This document shows, one piece after another, positions 35,231 through 44,030 of a stretch of 64,000 nt of DNA; the first letter of the stretch is position 1, and every line of letters starts with the position of its first letter. This stretch comes from M3007 sp046329435. Lineage in GTDB: Bacteria > Bacteroidota > Bacteroidia > Chitinophagales > Saprospiraceae. The notes under the pieces were generated by a model, which searched no databases, had not been told where the DNA came from, and worked only from the letters and a program-made list of their open reading frames with translations. Both the position numbers and the translations under genes were made by a program. The stretch lies in assembly GCA_046329435.1 (NCBI GenBank), contig JAXLUR010000006.1, positions 62,001-126,000 on the forward strand, in the 5' to 3' direction.

Positions 35231-36163
35231 TCAATAGCCCTGCTCTACCAGATACCGCTCGGCATCGAGCGCCGCCATACAGCCCGTACCGGCTGCCGTG
35301 ACGGCCTGGCGGTAAATTTTGTCCTGGGCATCGCCGCAGGCAAACACGCCGGGGATATTGGTAAACGTACGGCCGGGCACGGTTTTGATGTAGCCCGTCT
35401 CGTCGAGGTCGATCCAGTTGTTAAAAACGCCAGTATTCGGCTGGTGGCCGATGGCGACGAAAAAGCCGGTCACATCGAGTTCGCTGCTTTCCTTCGTCTT
35501 GTTGTTGACAATCCGCACGCCCGTGACGCCGGCCTCGTCGCCCAGTATTTCGGAGGCTTCCGTGTTCCAGTGAACAATGAGGTTGGGCGTATTGAGCACG
35601 CGTTCCTGCATGATTTTGGAAGCGCGCATCTCGTCGCGGCGCACCAGCAGATGCACTTCTGCGCAGATTTTGGCCAGGTAGGTGCTTTCTTCGGCGGCAG
35701 TGTCGCCGCCGCCGACGATGGCGACCTTTTGTTTGCGGAAGAAGAACCCGTCGCACACCGCACAAGCGGAAACGCCGCGGTTTTCAAATTCCTTTTCGCC
35801 GGGAATACCCAGCCATTTGGCGCTGGCGCCGGTGGCAATAATCACGGCCGGCGCCTGAATTTCATGGCCGGCTTCTGTCCAGGCTTTGTGGATCGGGCCG
35901 GTGAAATCGACCCGGACAATCATTTCATTGCGAATATCCGTTTCAAAACGCTGCGCCTGCGCCTTGAAATCATCCATCATTTCAGGCCCCATACGGCCTT
36001 GCGGATAGCCGGGATAATTTTCAACATCGTTGGTAATCATCAGCTGTCCGCCAGGCTGCGGACCGGTGTACAATACGGGGCTGAGGCCGGCGCGGGCGGC
36101 ATAAATGGCAGCGGCATATCCGGCAGGGCCGGAGCCGATGATGAGGCATTTTACTTTTTCCAT
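35231..36163 (-). CDS. trxB: Thioredoxin-disulfide reductase
   Basis: 310-aa FAD enzyme that reduces thioredoxin with NADPH. It shows the FAD site CLIIGSGPAGYAAAIYAARA, the redox pair Cys134-Ala-Val-Cys137 in SACAVCDGFF (most relatives have CATC), the NADPH site VAIVGGGDTAAEESTYLA, and the C-terminal GVFACGDAQDKIYRQAVTAAGTGCMAA. The length is normal. On the minus strand a perfect -7 box TACCTTTG (36172-36179) lies just upstream, leaving almost no leader; no good -33 box was found. It is monocistronic with a terminator. Confidence 0.96.
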   Translation of the reverse strand: MEKVKCLIIGSGPAGYAAAIYAARAGLSPVLYTGPQPGGQLMITNDVENYPGYPQGRMGPEMMDDFKAQAQRFETDIRNEMIVRVDFTGPIHKAWTEAGHEIQAPAVIIATGASAKWLGIPGEKEFENRGVSACAVCDGFFFRKQKVAIVGGGDTAAEESTYLAKICAEVHLLVRRDEMRASKIMQERVLNTPNLIVHWNTEASEILGDEAGVTGVRIVNNKTKESSELDVTGFFVAIGHQPNTGVFNNWIDLDETGYIKTVPGRTFTNIPGVFACGDAQDKIYRQAVTAAGTGCMAALDAERYLVEQGY

Positions 36164-36354
36164 AATGGGGGCAAAGGTAGGCGTCGGAGCGCCGGAGAGG
36201 ATGGACTAAAACAAGGATTTTTTGGCATTGTTCGGACAGTGCCCGGCGCGGCTGCGACAGATTGACCTCTCGTTGAAGAATTCCGACCAGCCGTTGAAAT
36301 TCCGTGCCGCCGTTTTAGCGTGCCGCTACTTTTGAAGCAAACAATCTTTTTGAC

Positions 36355-37614
36355 ATGGAAACTACCGCCTATACCCAACACCCCGAAGTGCTCGCCCTGC
36401 TGGCCGACCTGAACCAGTTTGCCGAAACCCTGCCCGAAGGCCGTCTGACGCTCTCCGACGTGGTGGACGACCAGGGCAGACAATACGTTGACCTGGTGCT
36501 GGAAGGCGGCGGCACCCTGGGTGTCGCGCTGCTGGGCTACGTGTACGTCCTCGAACAAATGAATGTCCGCTTCCTGCAACTGGCAGGCACCTCTGCCGGC
36601 TCCATCGTATCGATGCTGCTGGCAGGCGGCGGCCCCATCGACGCGCCGAAGTCAGTATGGCTGATCAAGGAAGTGGCCGGAAAGGATTTCAGCGACTTCA
36701 TGGACGGCGACGACGACGTTCAGCGGTTTATGGACGCCCTTTTGGACCCCGACAGCAAAAAGCGCAAAATCGCGCGTTATTCGGCCAAAATCTTCGACGA
36801 CGTAAAAGAGCATTACGGCCTGAATCCGGGTTTGCATTTCCAGGAATGGCTCACCGGACTGCTCAACGACAAAGGGGTTTTCACTCTGGGCGACCTGAAA
36901 AAAGTACGGCGACAAACGCCGGCGGGTTTGCGCAACCGCCTGGACGGCAGCCCTTACGACGCCACACGGCACGAAAGGGTCGCCCTCGTCACGGCTGAGG
37001 TCACCACTGAAACCAAGGTGGTTTTTCCGGAAATGGCGCCCCTGTACTATGCGCAGCCCGACGCTGTCAATCCCGCCGAATTTGTACGGGCCAGCATGAG
37101 CGTTCCAGTGCTGTTTTACCCTTATGTTGCCAAAAATATACCCAATACCGCCGATTCCGCCGCCTTGTGGCAGCAAATGGCCAACTACAGGGGGCCTGTT
37201 CCGCCGGAAGCATATTTTGTCGATGGCGGCACCCTGTCGAACTTCCCGATTGCTCTCTTTCACAAACTCGACGGCCCGCCATCGGCGCCTACTTTCGGGG
37301 TCAAAATCGGGATCGACCGGGATTCGTATCACCAAAACGACTCTTTCGGCGACTTTTTCGGCGCCACGCTCAACGCGATGATGACCTACGGCGACAACGA
37401 TTTTATTGTTCAACACCCCGACTACGGCCGCCTGATCGGGTTCATCGATTCTGGTGACTACAACTGGCTGGATTTCAGCATTTCGGAGGAAGGCAAACTC
37501 GACCTGTTCGTGAGAGGCGCTCGGGCGGCGGCGGCGTTTTTGAAAAACTTCGACTGGGCGGCGTACAAACAATTGCGCGCTACGCTGTCGAGTCTTAAAA
37601 AAACGCTTGCCTGA
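36355..37614 (+). CDS. Patatin-like phospholipase
   Basis: 419-aa protein with a patatin domain, a Ser-Asp lipid acyl hydrolase. The oxyanion loop is LVLEGGGTLGVALLG, the nucleophile elbow GTSAGS puts the serine at residue 80, and the catalytic Asp is D290 in YFVDGGTLSNFP. The first 40 residues are a short extra segment. No signal peptide is evident, so it acts in the cytoplasm or is delivered by another route. A perfect -7 box TACTTTTG (36327-36334) lies 20 bp before the start. It is convergent with the GH2 gene, 3 bp apart. Confidence 0.9.
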   Translation: METTAYTQHPEVLALLADLNQFAETLPEGRLTLSDVVDDQGRQYVDLVLEGGGTLGVALLGYVYVLEQMNVRFLQLAGTSAGSIVSMLLAGGGPIDAPKSVWLIKEVAGKDFSDFMDGDDDVQRFMDALLDPDSKKRKIARYSAKIFDDVKEHYGLNPGLHFQEWLTGLLNDKGVFTLGDLKKVRRQTPAGLRNRLDGSPYDATRHERVALVTAEVTTETKVVFPEMAPLYYAQPDAVNPAEFVRASMSVPVLFYPYVAKNIPNTADSAALWQQMANYRGPVPPEAYFVDGGTLSNFPIALFHKLDGPPSAPTFGVKIGIDRDSYHQNDSFGDFFGATLNAMMTYGDNDFIVQHPDYGRLIGFIDSGDYNWLDFSISEEGKLDLFVRGARAAAAFLKNFDWAAYKQLRATLSSLKKTLA

Positions 37615-37617
37615 ATT

Positions 37618-40065
37618 TTATTTCGACTGCAATGCCACCATTGCGCTGCGCAAGCCGGGCGTCATGGCCTTTATCGTAATTGCCCCGGCCTGGTGGTCGC
37701 GGGTGCGAACGATCAGCATACCTTTTCCGTAAAAAACCTTGCCTTCGGAAGCCTGAAACGGGGCCAACGACTGTGGATCGCCGTTGTCGAATCCTGCGAT
37801 ATCGGCAGGGCCCGACACCTCGAAACGGATCAGGTTGTCGGCCAGCGGACACAGGTTGCCGTCGCGGTCGAGCACCTCTACCAGCACATAAGAAAGGTCT
37901 TCGCCGTCGGCGTGCAGTCCCGAGCGGTCGGGGGAAAGGCGGACGGCAGCCGGTGGGCCGGCCGTTTTGACCACATCCTCTGCGATTACCCTGCCATTGC
38001 GATAGGCTACTGCGCGCAATGTTCCCTTTTCATAAACGATCGCATTCCACATAAAACGGTAACGCCCCAGCACATTGCCCGAATGGCGCAGCGCCCTGCC
38101 TTGTTTGCCGAGGGATCGGCCGTTGAGAAACAACTCGACCTCGTCGCCGTCGGAGTACACGAACACCGGAATCCATTCGCCCTCGTTCCAGTTCCAGTGC
38201 GGCAAAATATGCGCGATGTTGGCGCCGGAGCGCCAATGGCTTTTGTATAAATACCAGCGATCCTTGGGTATTCCGGCCAGGTCAACTATCCCGAAATACG
38301 AGCTGCGGGCCGAGGTCTCCTGTTTGATACGGCCTTCCTGCACGGCATAATCGCCGTATGGCGTAGGCTCTCCGAGGTAATCGAAGCCGGTCCAGACAAA
38401 TTCTCCGGCCACAAAAATGTCGTCCGATTGCCAGTTAAAATCATCTTCGGGTATTTCCGCCCATTCCGGGGCGTTCAGGTCATAGGAACTGACCCTGGGC
38501 GTTGGTTCGAAATCCGTTTTCTTTTCCGGCATTCGCAGGTTGTAATAGCCCCTGGTGCTGACGGTGGAAGCCGATTCGGAAATAATCACCGGCTTGTTGG
38601 GGGCAAGTTGATGCGCCAGCGAATACCTGCGGCCATAATTGAAGGAAATAACGTCGTAATAATCCATGTGGCGCAGCTCTGCCGCTTTGTAATTGTCGCA
38701 AACCAGCGTCACCTGACGGGTATCGTCGTAGCGGCGGAACAGGCTGGTCATCAGGTCGAGTTTGGCAAATCCGCCATTGACATTCCCCTGTACGTCGCCG
38801 ATCTCGTTGCCGCAACTCCACAGGATGATGCTGGGGTGGTTCCTGTCGCGCAGCATGAAATTGTGTACCTGGCGCTGGGCAAAATCCTCAAAATCCGTTC
38901 CGGGCAGCATATCGGCCCGGCTGTCCCATTTATCAAACAACTCGTCGATGACCAGAATGCCCATTTCGTCGCACAGGTCGAGCAGTTCGGGTGCAGGGGC
39001 GTTATGGCTGGTGCGGATGGCATTACAGCCCATTTCCTGCATGATTTCCAGCTGACGCTGCGCCGCCCGCCGGTTGAAAGCGGCGCCCAGAGCGCCCAGG
39101 TCGTGGTGCAGGCAAACGCCTTTCAGTTGCACCCTGCGGCCATTGAGCCAAAAACCGTTGGTGGTAAACTCGGCGTCTCGAATGCCGAAACGGGAGTCGT
39201 ACATATCGCAAACCTGGCCGTTTTTGCGGACGATGGTCCGGACGGTGTACAAGGCCGGCTGATCGATATCCCACAGTACAGGCGAAGGAACGGTGACCAG
39301 TTGTTCAAAAAAATGAGTCTCCCCGGCCTTGACCGGGCAAACGACGGCGTCGTAACTCTCCCCGACCAGCAGCCCTTCCTGATCAAGCACTTGTTGCTCG
39401 ACACTGACCTGTTGTTCGTCTTTCGTGCCGTCGTTGCGCAAAAGGGTGCGCACCTTGACAACCGCGTACTGGGGTGCGATTTTGGTGGTCGTGACCTGGG
39501 TGCCCCATTGCGCGACGTGGACCGGATCGGTCACGATCAAACTGACTTTCCGATAAATGCCTGCCCCCGGGTACCAACGGCTTTCGTGGTGGCGGGTGTC
39601 GGCCTGAACGGCCAGTACATTGGGTTTGCCGTAGTCCAACTGGTCGGTGATGTCGAGGTAAAAAGAGTTGTAGCCGTAGTCCCAGCGGCCGATTTCCTTG
39701 CCGTTGAGCCAGACGGTGGGAAAGGCCATGACCCCGTCGAACAGCAGGGTCAACCGTTTGCCCTGCCAGTTTGGGTCGGGGGTGAAGGTGTGGCGGTACC
39801 AGCCCGTGCCTTTCCAGGGTAGTTTGCCGGTTTCGGCGGAGCCGAGCGGGTCAAACGGGCCCGCGATGGCCCAATCGTGCGGCAGTCGCACCGTTTGCCA
39901 GCCGGAATCGTCGAAGCCCGGGTTTTGCGCGCCTTTGAAATCGCCTTTGGAGAACTTCCAGGGCTGAGACAAGACAACAGTTTGACGGGTGGCGCTGCCG
40001 TTTTGCGCAGGGGCATTGGCGCCGATGCCGGCAATCAAAATTGCCAGGAGTAAGATTTTCCGCAT
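37618..40065 (-). CDS. Secreted glycoside hydrolase family 2 (beta-galactosidase-like)
   Basis: 815-aa exported enzyme. A signal peptide (MRKILLLAILIAGIGANAPA) is followed by the GH2 sugar-binding domain (GWYRHTFTPDPNWQGKRLTL), the immunoglobulin-like domain, and the catalytic barrel with LKGVCLHHDLGALGAA. The acid/base Glu is in WSCGNEIGD and the nucleophile Glu in IISESASTVS. A DUF4982-type region and a C-terminal beta domain (VRLSPDRSGLHADGEDLSY) follow. The specificity (beta-galactoside, glucuronide or mannoside) is not determined. The start at 40065 gives the signal peptide. It lies 14 bp after the GldM-like lipoprotein gene. Confidence 0.92.
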   Translation of the reverse strand: MRKILLLAILIAGIGANAPAQNGSATRQTVVLSQPWKFSKGDFKGAQNPGFDDSGWQTVRLPHDWAIAGPFDPLGSAETGKLPWKGTGWYRHTFTPDPNWQGKRLTLLFDGVMAFPTVWLNGKEIGRWDYGYNSFYLDITDQLDYGKPNVLAVQADTRHHESRWYPGAGIYRKVSLIVTDPVHVAQWGTQVTTTKIAPQYAVVKVRTLLRNDGTKDEQQVSVEQQVLDQEGLLVGESYDAVVCPVKAGETHFFEQLVTVPSPVLWDIDQPALYTVRTIVRKNGQVCDMYDSRFGIRDAEFTTNGFWLNGRRVQLKGVCLHHDLGALGAAFNRRAAQRQLEIMQEMGCNAIRTSHNAPAPELLDLCDEMGILVIDELFDKWDSRADMLPGTDFEDFAQRQVHNFMLRDRNHPSIILWSCGNEIGDVQGNVNGGFAKLDLMTSLFRRYDDTRQVTLVCDNYKAAELRHMDYYDVISFNYGRRYSLAHQLAPNKPVIISESASTVSTRGYYNLRMPEKKTDFEPTPRVSSYDLNAPEWAEIPEDDFNWQSDDIFVAGEFVWTGFDYLGEPTPYGDYAVQEGRIKQETSARSSYFGIVDLAGIPKDRWYLYKSHWRSGANIAHILPHWNWNEGEWIPVFVYSDGDEVELFLNGRSLGKQGRALRHSGNVLGRYRFMWNAIVYEKGTLRAVAYRNGRVIAEDVVKTAGPPAAVRLSPDRSGLHADGEDLSYVLVEVLDRDGNLCPLADNLIRFEVSGPADIAGFDNGDPQSLAPFQASEGKVFYGKGMLIVRTRDHQAGAITIKAMTPGLRSAMVALQSK

Positions 40066-40079
40066 GAGGGAAACGTTGT

Positions 40080-40766
40080 TTACTGGATAAAATAGACGAC
40101 GCTGTTCAGTTGGCGCGCCGTGGTATCGCCCGGGCACAAGGTCTTGATTTCACTGAAAATAAATGCATCGCCGCTTTCGGCCTGATCCACCAGGGCTTTC
40201 GCCGCTTCGCCAAATCTTTCGCCCTTGTTTAAGGCTGTTTGTCGTTCGCCATTTTGCGGAATACGAGTGAGGACAAAACTCGCCATCTGGCAACGGGCGT
40301 CAAAATCAAAATCTTGTAAAACCATAAACATGCCCAGCTTTACACGGAATTCCCCGGCCGTGTAGTTGTATTTTGGGGGATAGTCAAGCGTCGGAACCGG
40401 GTCGGGGATACGCTTGGCGCGAAAGTGAAAGGTTTGATTGGCTTTATAAGCCCCGTCGGAGGCACTCACCGTGACCTTGACCTGGCCGGGGTTGTTTACT
40501 TTAACAAGGTAGCGGCCATGCCCGTCTTTTGTGAAACTTCCGTTCTCAATAGATATGCTAACACTGTCGGACCGCACACGTGGCACCGACACACTGATCG
40601 GGTTTTCCACACCGATGTAAAACACGTTCATCTTGTCAACGGAGATATACGGCCCAACCAGTTCGACGGGCACAGGCGTTTCGGCGTTAGTAAAGCCCGT
40701 ATCGTTCGACAGGGTCATACAGGCCGACAACAGCAAGAGTAAAGCAAGGGGAAGCAGGTATTTCAT
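40080..40766 (-). CDS. Lipoprotein with a GldM C-terminal-like domain
   Basis: 228-aa lipoprotein (signal ends LLLSAC, Cys16). The body starts ISVDKMNVFYIGVENPISVSV, which is the diagnostic opening of the GldM C-terminal domain. It continues through KVTVSASDGAYKANQTFHFRAKRIPDPVP, the linker shared with GldM, into a second beta domain (GEFRVKLGMFMVLQDFDFDARC). Genuine GldM (about 510 aa) has an N-terminal transmembrane helix and drives the T9SS and gliding motor. Here only the periplasmic tip domains are present, on a lipid anchor. A role at the T9SS periplasmic ring is a reasonable guess. It precedes the GH2 gene by 14 bp. Confidence 0.8.
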   Translation of the reverse strand: MKYLLPLALLLLLSACMTLSNDTGFTNAETPVPVELVGPYISVDKMNVFYIGVENPISVSVPRVRSDSVSISIENGSFTKDGHGRYLVKVNNPGQVKVTVSASDGAYKANQTFHFRAKRIPDPVPTLDYPPKYNYTAGEFRVKLGMFMVLQDFDFDARCQMASFVLTRIPQNGERQTALNKGERFGEAAKALVDQAESGDAFIFSEIKTLCPGDTTARQLNSVVYFIQ

Positions 40767-40798
40767 CTTGTTTTTTGACGCGATGATACCCCTTTCTT

Positions 40799-43345
40799 TT
40801 ATGCTTTCTTGCCTTTTGCCGGCGCTTTTTTCTTGTCAAATGCGCCGGGAATCTCCGCTTCGATAATTTTTTTCACATCGGCCAGATCGAGCGAGCGGGA
40901 CTGGTCGGCGGTCATTTTTGCGCCATCGACACGCGGCAACTGGATGAAGTTTTTGCCGAATTTGATCACCGGCCCCCAGCGGCCGTTTTCAATACTGATG
41001 TTTTCTTCGGGCCAATGCTGGATGTAGCGGTTGGCTTCTTTTTCGATCTTGGCCTGAATGAGTTCGATGGCTTCTTTTTCTGTCAGGCGGTCGAAATTGT
41101 AGCGGGCGGGGATATTGACAAACAGGTCGGTCCATTTGACGAAGGGTCCGAAACGGCCTTTGCCTTTCGTAATCGGCTGATTTTCAAAATATCCAAGTGG
41201 CTTGTCGGCTTCCTGACGCGCCTGAATGAGTTGCACGGCGCGTTCGAGCGTCACGTCGAAGGGGTCTTCTCCCTTGGGCAGGGAAATGAAGGTGTCGCCG
41301 AATTTGACGTAGGGGCCGAAGCGGCCGGCGCCTACCGACACCTCGTGGCCCTCGTGATCGCCCAGCGACTTGGGCAGGGCAAAACTGGCCAACGCTTCTT
41401 CGAGGGTTACTGTTTCGAGCGTCTGGCCGGGTTTGAGGTTGGCGTAGCGCGGTTTTTCTTTTTTATCCAGTTCTTCTCCCGAACCTATTTGCACCACGGG
41501 TTTGCCCAGGCTGCTCATGCGCACCAGCACGGTGCGGCCCGTTTCCGGGTCAGCGCCCAGGATACGTTCGCCGCTGGCACGGTCGGCTTCTTTCAGCGTT
41601 TTTTCAACAGTCTGATGGAAGGGACGGTAAAAACCGTCGATCATTTTGGCCCAGTCGAGCTTGCCTTCGGCAATGTCGTCGAAGCGCTTTTCGATGCCGG
41701 CGGTAAAGCCGTAGTCCATGATCTGGCGGAAATGCTGATCGAGAAAATCGCTTACGATCATGCCCATATCGGACGGATAGAGCACGTTTTTGGTGGCGCC
41801 GGTGATTTCCTTGCCCGATGTTTTTTTGATTTCGTTGTTTTTGAGGGTCAGAATCTGGTAGCTGCGTTCTTCGCCCGGGCGGCTGTCGCGTACCACGTAG
41901 CCGCGGTTGGCTTCCATGATTTTAGAGATGGTGGGGGCGTAGGTGGAAGGGCGGCCGATGCCGAGTTCTTCCAGTTTTTTCACCAGACCGGCCTCGGTGT
42001 AGCGGGCGGGCGGGCGGGTATAACGCTCGGTGGCGGTCATGGCGTCGAGGTCGAGCGCCTGACCAACGGACAGCGGCGGCAACATGCCTTGCGTTTCTTC
42101 TTCTTCGTCGTCGGTGCTTTCGAGGTAGAGTTTCAGAAAGCCGTCGAATTTGAGTACTTCGCCTTCTGCCACCAGTTTGGCGGAGGGCAGGGTACTGATG
42201 CCGATATCGACCGTGGTTTTTTCGAGTTCGGCGTCGGCCATTTGAGAGGCGACGGTGCGTTTCCAGATAAGTTCGTAAAGGCGTTGTTCGTCGCGGGTGT
42301 TGCCGGCCGAGGGGTTTTCGGCGTATGTCGGGCGGATGGCTTCGTGCGCCTCCTGAGCCGATTCGTTTTTGGTTTTGAAACGGCGTTCGTGGTGGTAGCG
42401 CGGGCCGAATTGTTTGACTACTTCGGCGCCGATCGATTGCAGGGCCAGTTCGCTGAGGTTGGTCGAGTCGGTACGCATATAGGTGATCAAGCCCTGTTCG
42501 TACAGGCTTTGAGCAACCGACATGGTGCGGTTGACCGACATGCCGAGTTTGCGGCTGGCTTCCTGTTGCAGGGTCGAGGTGGTAAACGGCGGGGCCGGTC
42601 GGCGGCGCGTGGGTTTGACCTCGATATGATCCACCTTGAAGGCGGCCCCGACGCATTTATTCAAAAATGACGCTGCATCGGCGCCTGCTTCAAAACGGGT
42701 TGGGCTTTCGGCGCGGAAGGAGACCGTTTTTCCCTGGTTGTTTTTGGCCAGAAAGTCGGCCGTTATTCTGAAAAAAGGCGTGGTTTTGAAGTGTTGTATC
42801 TCGCGTTCCCGCTCGACGATCAGCTTCACTGCGACCGACTGTACGCGGCCTGCGCTGAGTTGGCCTTTCACTTTTTTCCAGAGCAAGCCCGAAAGTTCCC
42901 AGCCCACGAGGCGGTCGAGCACCCGGCGGGCCTGTTGTGCATTGACCACGTTGAGGTCGAGCATGCGCGGCTGCTGGACCGCGCGCTGGATGGCCGGTTT
43001 GGTAATTTCATGGAAAACGATGCGCTTGGTCGTCCGCTCGTCGAGGCCCAGAACCTGGCAGAGGTGCCAGGAAATTGCTTCGCCCTCGCGGTCTTCGTCA
43101 GTCGCGAGCCACACCTCGTCGGAGCGGGTGGCAGCGTCTTTCAACTCCTTGACCGTCTTGTACTTATCGGCAGGAACGACGTAGTTGGGTTTGTAGCCGT
43201 TTTCGACGTCCACCCCGAGATCATTGCCTTTTTCAAGGTCGCGGATGTGGCCGTAAGAAGATTTTACAGCGAAGTCGCCGCCGAGATATTTCTCGATGGT
43301 TTTCGCCTTGGCTGGGGATTCTACGATGAGCAGCTTTTTCGCCAT
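40799..43345 (-). CDS. topA: DNA topoisomerase I
   Basis: 848-aa type IA topoisomerase that relaxes negative supercoils. The Toprim domain starts LLIVESPAKAKTIEKYLG, with DEDREGEAISWHL as the acidic metal site. The catalytic tyrosine is in GLITYMRTDSTNLS, about residue 300, and GRVQSVAVKLIVERE and HEAIRPT are also conserved. Instead of zinc fingers the C terminus has three or four repeats of the FGPYVKFG type (for example RFGPYVKFGDTFISLPKGED), then a Lys/Ala-rich tail. The start at 43345 matches the family; the frame is open further. A -7-like box TACTTTTG is at 43397-43404 on the minus strand. Confidence 0.96.
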   Translation of the reverse strand: MAKKLLIVESPAKAKTIEKYLGGDFAVKSSYGHIRDLEKGNDLGVDVENGYKPNYVVPADKYKTVKELKDAATRSDEVWLATDEDREGEAISWHLCQVLGLDERTTKRIVFHEITKPAIQRAVQQPRMLDLNVVNAQQARRVLDRLVGWELSGLLWKKVKGQLSAGRVQSVAVKLIVEREREIQHFKTTPFFRITADFLAKNNQGKTVSFRAESPTRFEAGADAASFLNKCVGAAFKVDHIEVKPTRRRPAPPFTTSTLQQEASRKLGMSVNRTMSVAQSLYEQGLITYMRTDSTNLSELALQSIGAEVVKQFGPRYHHERRFKTKNESAQEAHEAIRPTYAENPSAGNTRDEQRLYELIWKRTVASQMADAELEKTTVDIGISTLPSAKLVAEGEVLKFDGFLKLYLESTDDEEEETQGMLPPLSVGQALDLDAMTATERYTRPPARYTEAGLVKKLEELGIGRPSTYAPTISKIMEANRGYVVRDSRPGEERSYQILTLKNNEIKKTSGKEITGATKNVLYPSDMGMIVSDFLDQHFRQIMDYGFTAGIEKRFDDIAEGKLDWAKMIDGFYRPFHQTVEKTLKEADRASGERILGADPETGRTVLVRMSSLGKPVVQIGSGEELDKKEKPRYANLKPGQTLETVTLEEALASFALPKSLGDHEGHEVSVGAGRFGPYVKFGDTFISLPKGEDPFDVTLERAVQLIQARQEADKPLGYFENQPITKGKGRFGPFVKWTDLFVNIPARYNFDRLTEKEAIELIQAKIEKEANRYIQHWPEENISIENGRWGPVIKFGKNFIQLPRVDGAKMTADQSRSLDLADVKKIIEAEIPGAFDKKKAPAKGKKA

Positions 43346-43494
43346 ATATCGGTCGGGCAGGTTTTCAACTTTTGTGTGAGGGGCTAAAAACGGCGGCAAA
43401 AGTAAAAAGTTTCGTCAGTGCAAGGGGAAGCAAAGCAAAATACGGTCCAAAAGTTAAGAAAGCGTTAAGTACTGGTATGGTGATGCGCCGCTGC

Positions 43495-43526
43495 TTGCAA
43501 ATTCGGAATCAGCCCAATTATCTTTG
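43495..43526 (+). promoter_or_regulatory. Promoter of the metY-metX operon
   Basis: TTG at 43495-43497 and a perfect TATCTTTG at 43519-43526 (TAnnTTTG), 21 bp apart, match the Bacteroidota housekeeping promoter. A start near 43533 would put the riboswitch P1 helix 16 bases downstream. Confidence 0.65.
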
Positions 43527-43548
43527 CCCCATCAACGCTCCTCCGAGT

Positions 43549-43660
43549 GTTGATTTTTATACTGAAAGGGCGGAGAGAACAGGCTCTGCGATGCCCTGGC
43601 AACCTACCGAAAGGCGTGGTGCCAAAGCCTGCCAACCAAGTTGGAACTATAAAAATCGAC
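43549..43660 (+). ncRNA. S-box (SAM-I family) riboswitch
   Basis: Leader RNA element that senses S-adenosylmethionine. P1 is a 13-bp helix, 43549-43561 (GTTGATTTTTATA) with 43648-43660, one G-U pair. Inside are the conserved S-box core segments: GGAGAGAACAGGCTCTGCGA, then TGCCCTGGCAACC, then GGTGCCAAAGCCTGCC. Their order and spacing match SAM-I. It precedes two methionine-synthesis genes, the expected regulon, so high SAM should switch the operon off. Whether it acts by termination or by blocking translation is not clear. Confidence 0.9.
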
Positions 43661-44030
43661 AACCATGCCCAACTGCGCATCCATTCTTTTTTCAAACGGG
43701 ACCGACTCGGAGTCCCGATCTTCCCTTCTCTTCAAGTCTGTCCAGGTTACACCGGCAACGATTTGTTGTCCGATGATGATTTGTTGTTGCTGTTGATGCC
43801 CGGCGCCTCCGGCCAAGCAGTTTCAACCTTTGAGCGCGCGATAACGCCTCCGGGTTGAACCCGTGCGTATCTGCACCCTTGCTTGCCCGGTGTCCGCGCA
43901 AGGGCGACTCCGTTGATTTCCACTCAAATTTTCTTTTTTTTAAAATTTTAAATTTCTGTTGCACAAATGGCTGTGTCGTTTTCGTGCCAGCCACTCCTGT
44001 GCCCTTTTTTGTTCAAACTTTTCATTTCCT

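Larger units (their letters stand above)
43346..44030. other. Divergent intergenic region between topA and metY (685 bp)
   Basis: It holds the topA promoter region on the left, and on the plus strand the promoter (43495-43526) and the S-box riboswitch (43549-43660) of the metY-metX operon. The 370-bp leader from the riboswitch to ATG 44031 contains a GGGAC/GTCCC hairpin (about 43697-43715) that could be part of the expression platform. No protein gene is supported; the short open frames there lack homology. Confidence 0.6.
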
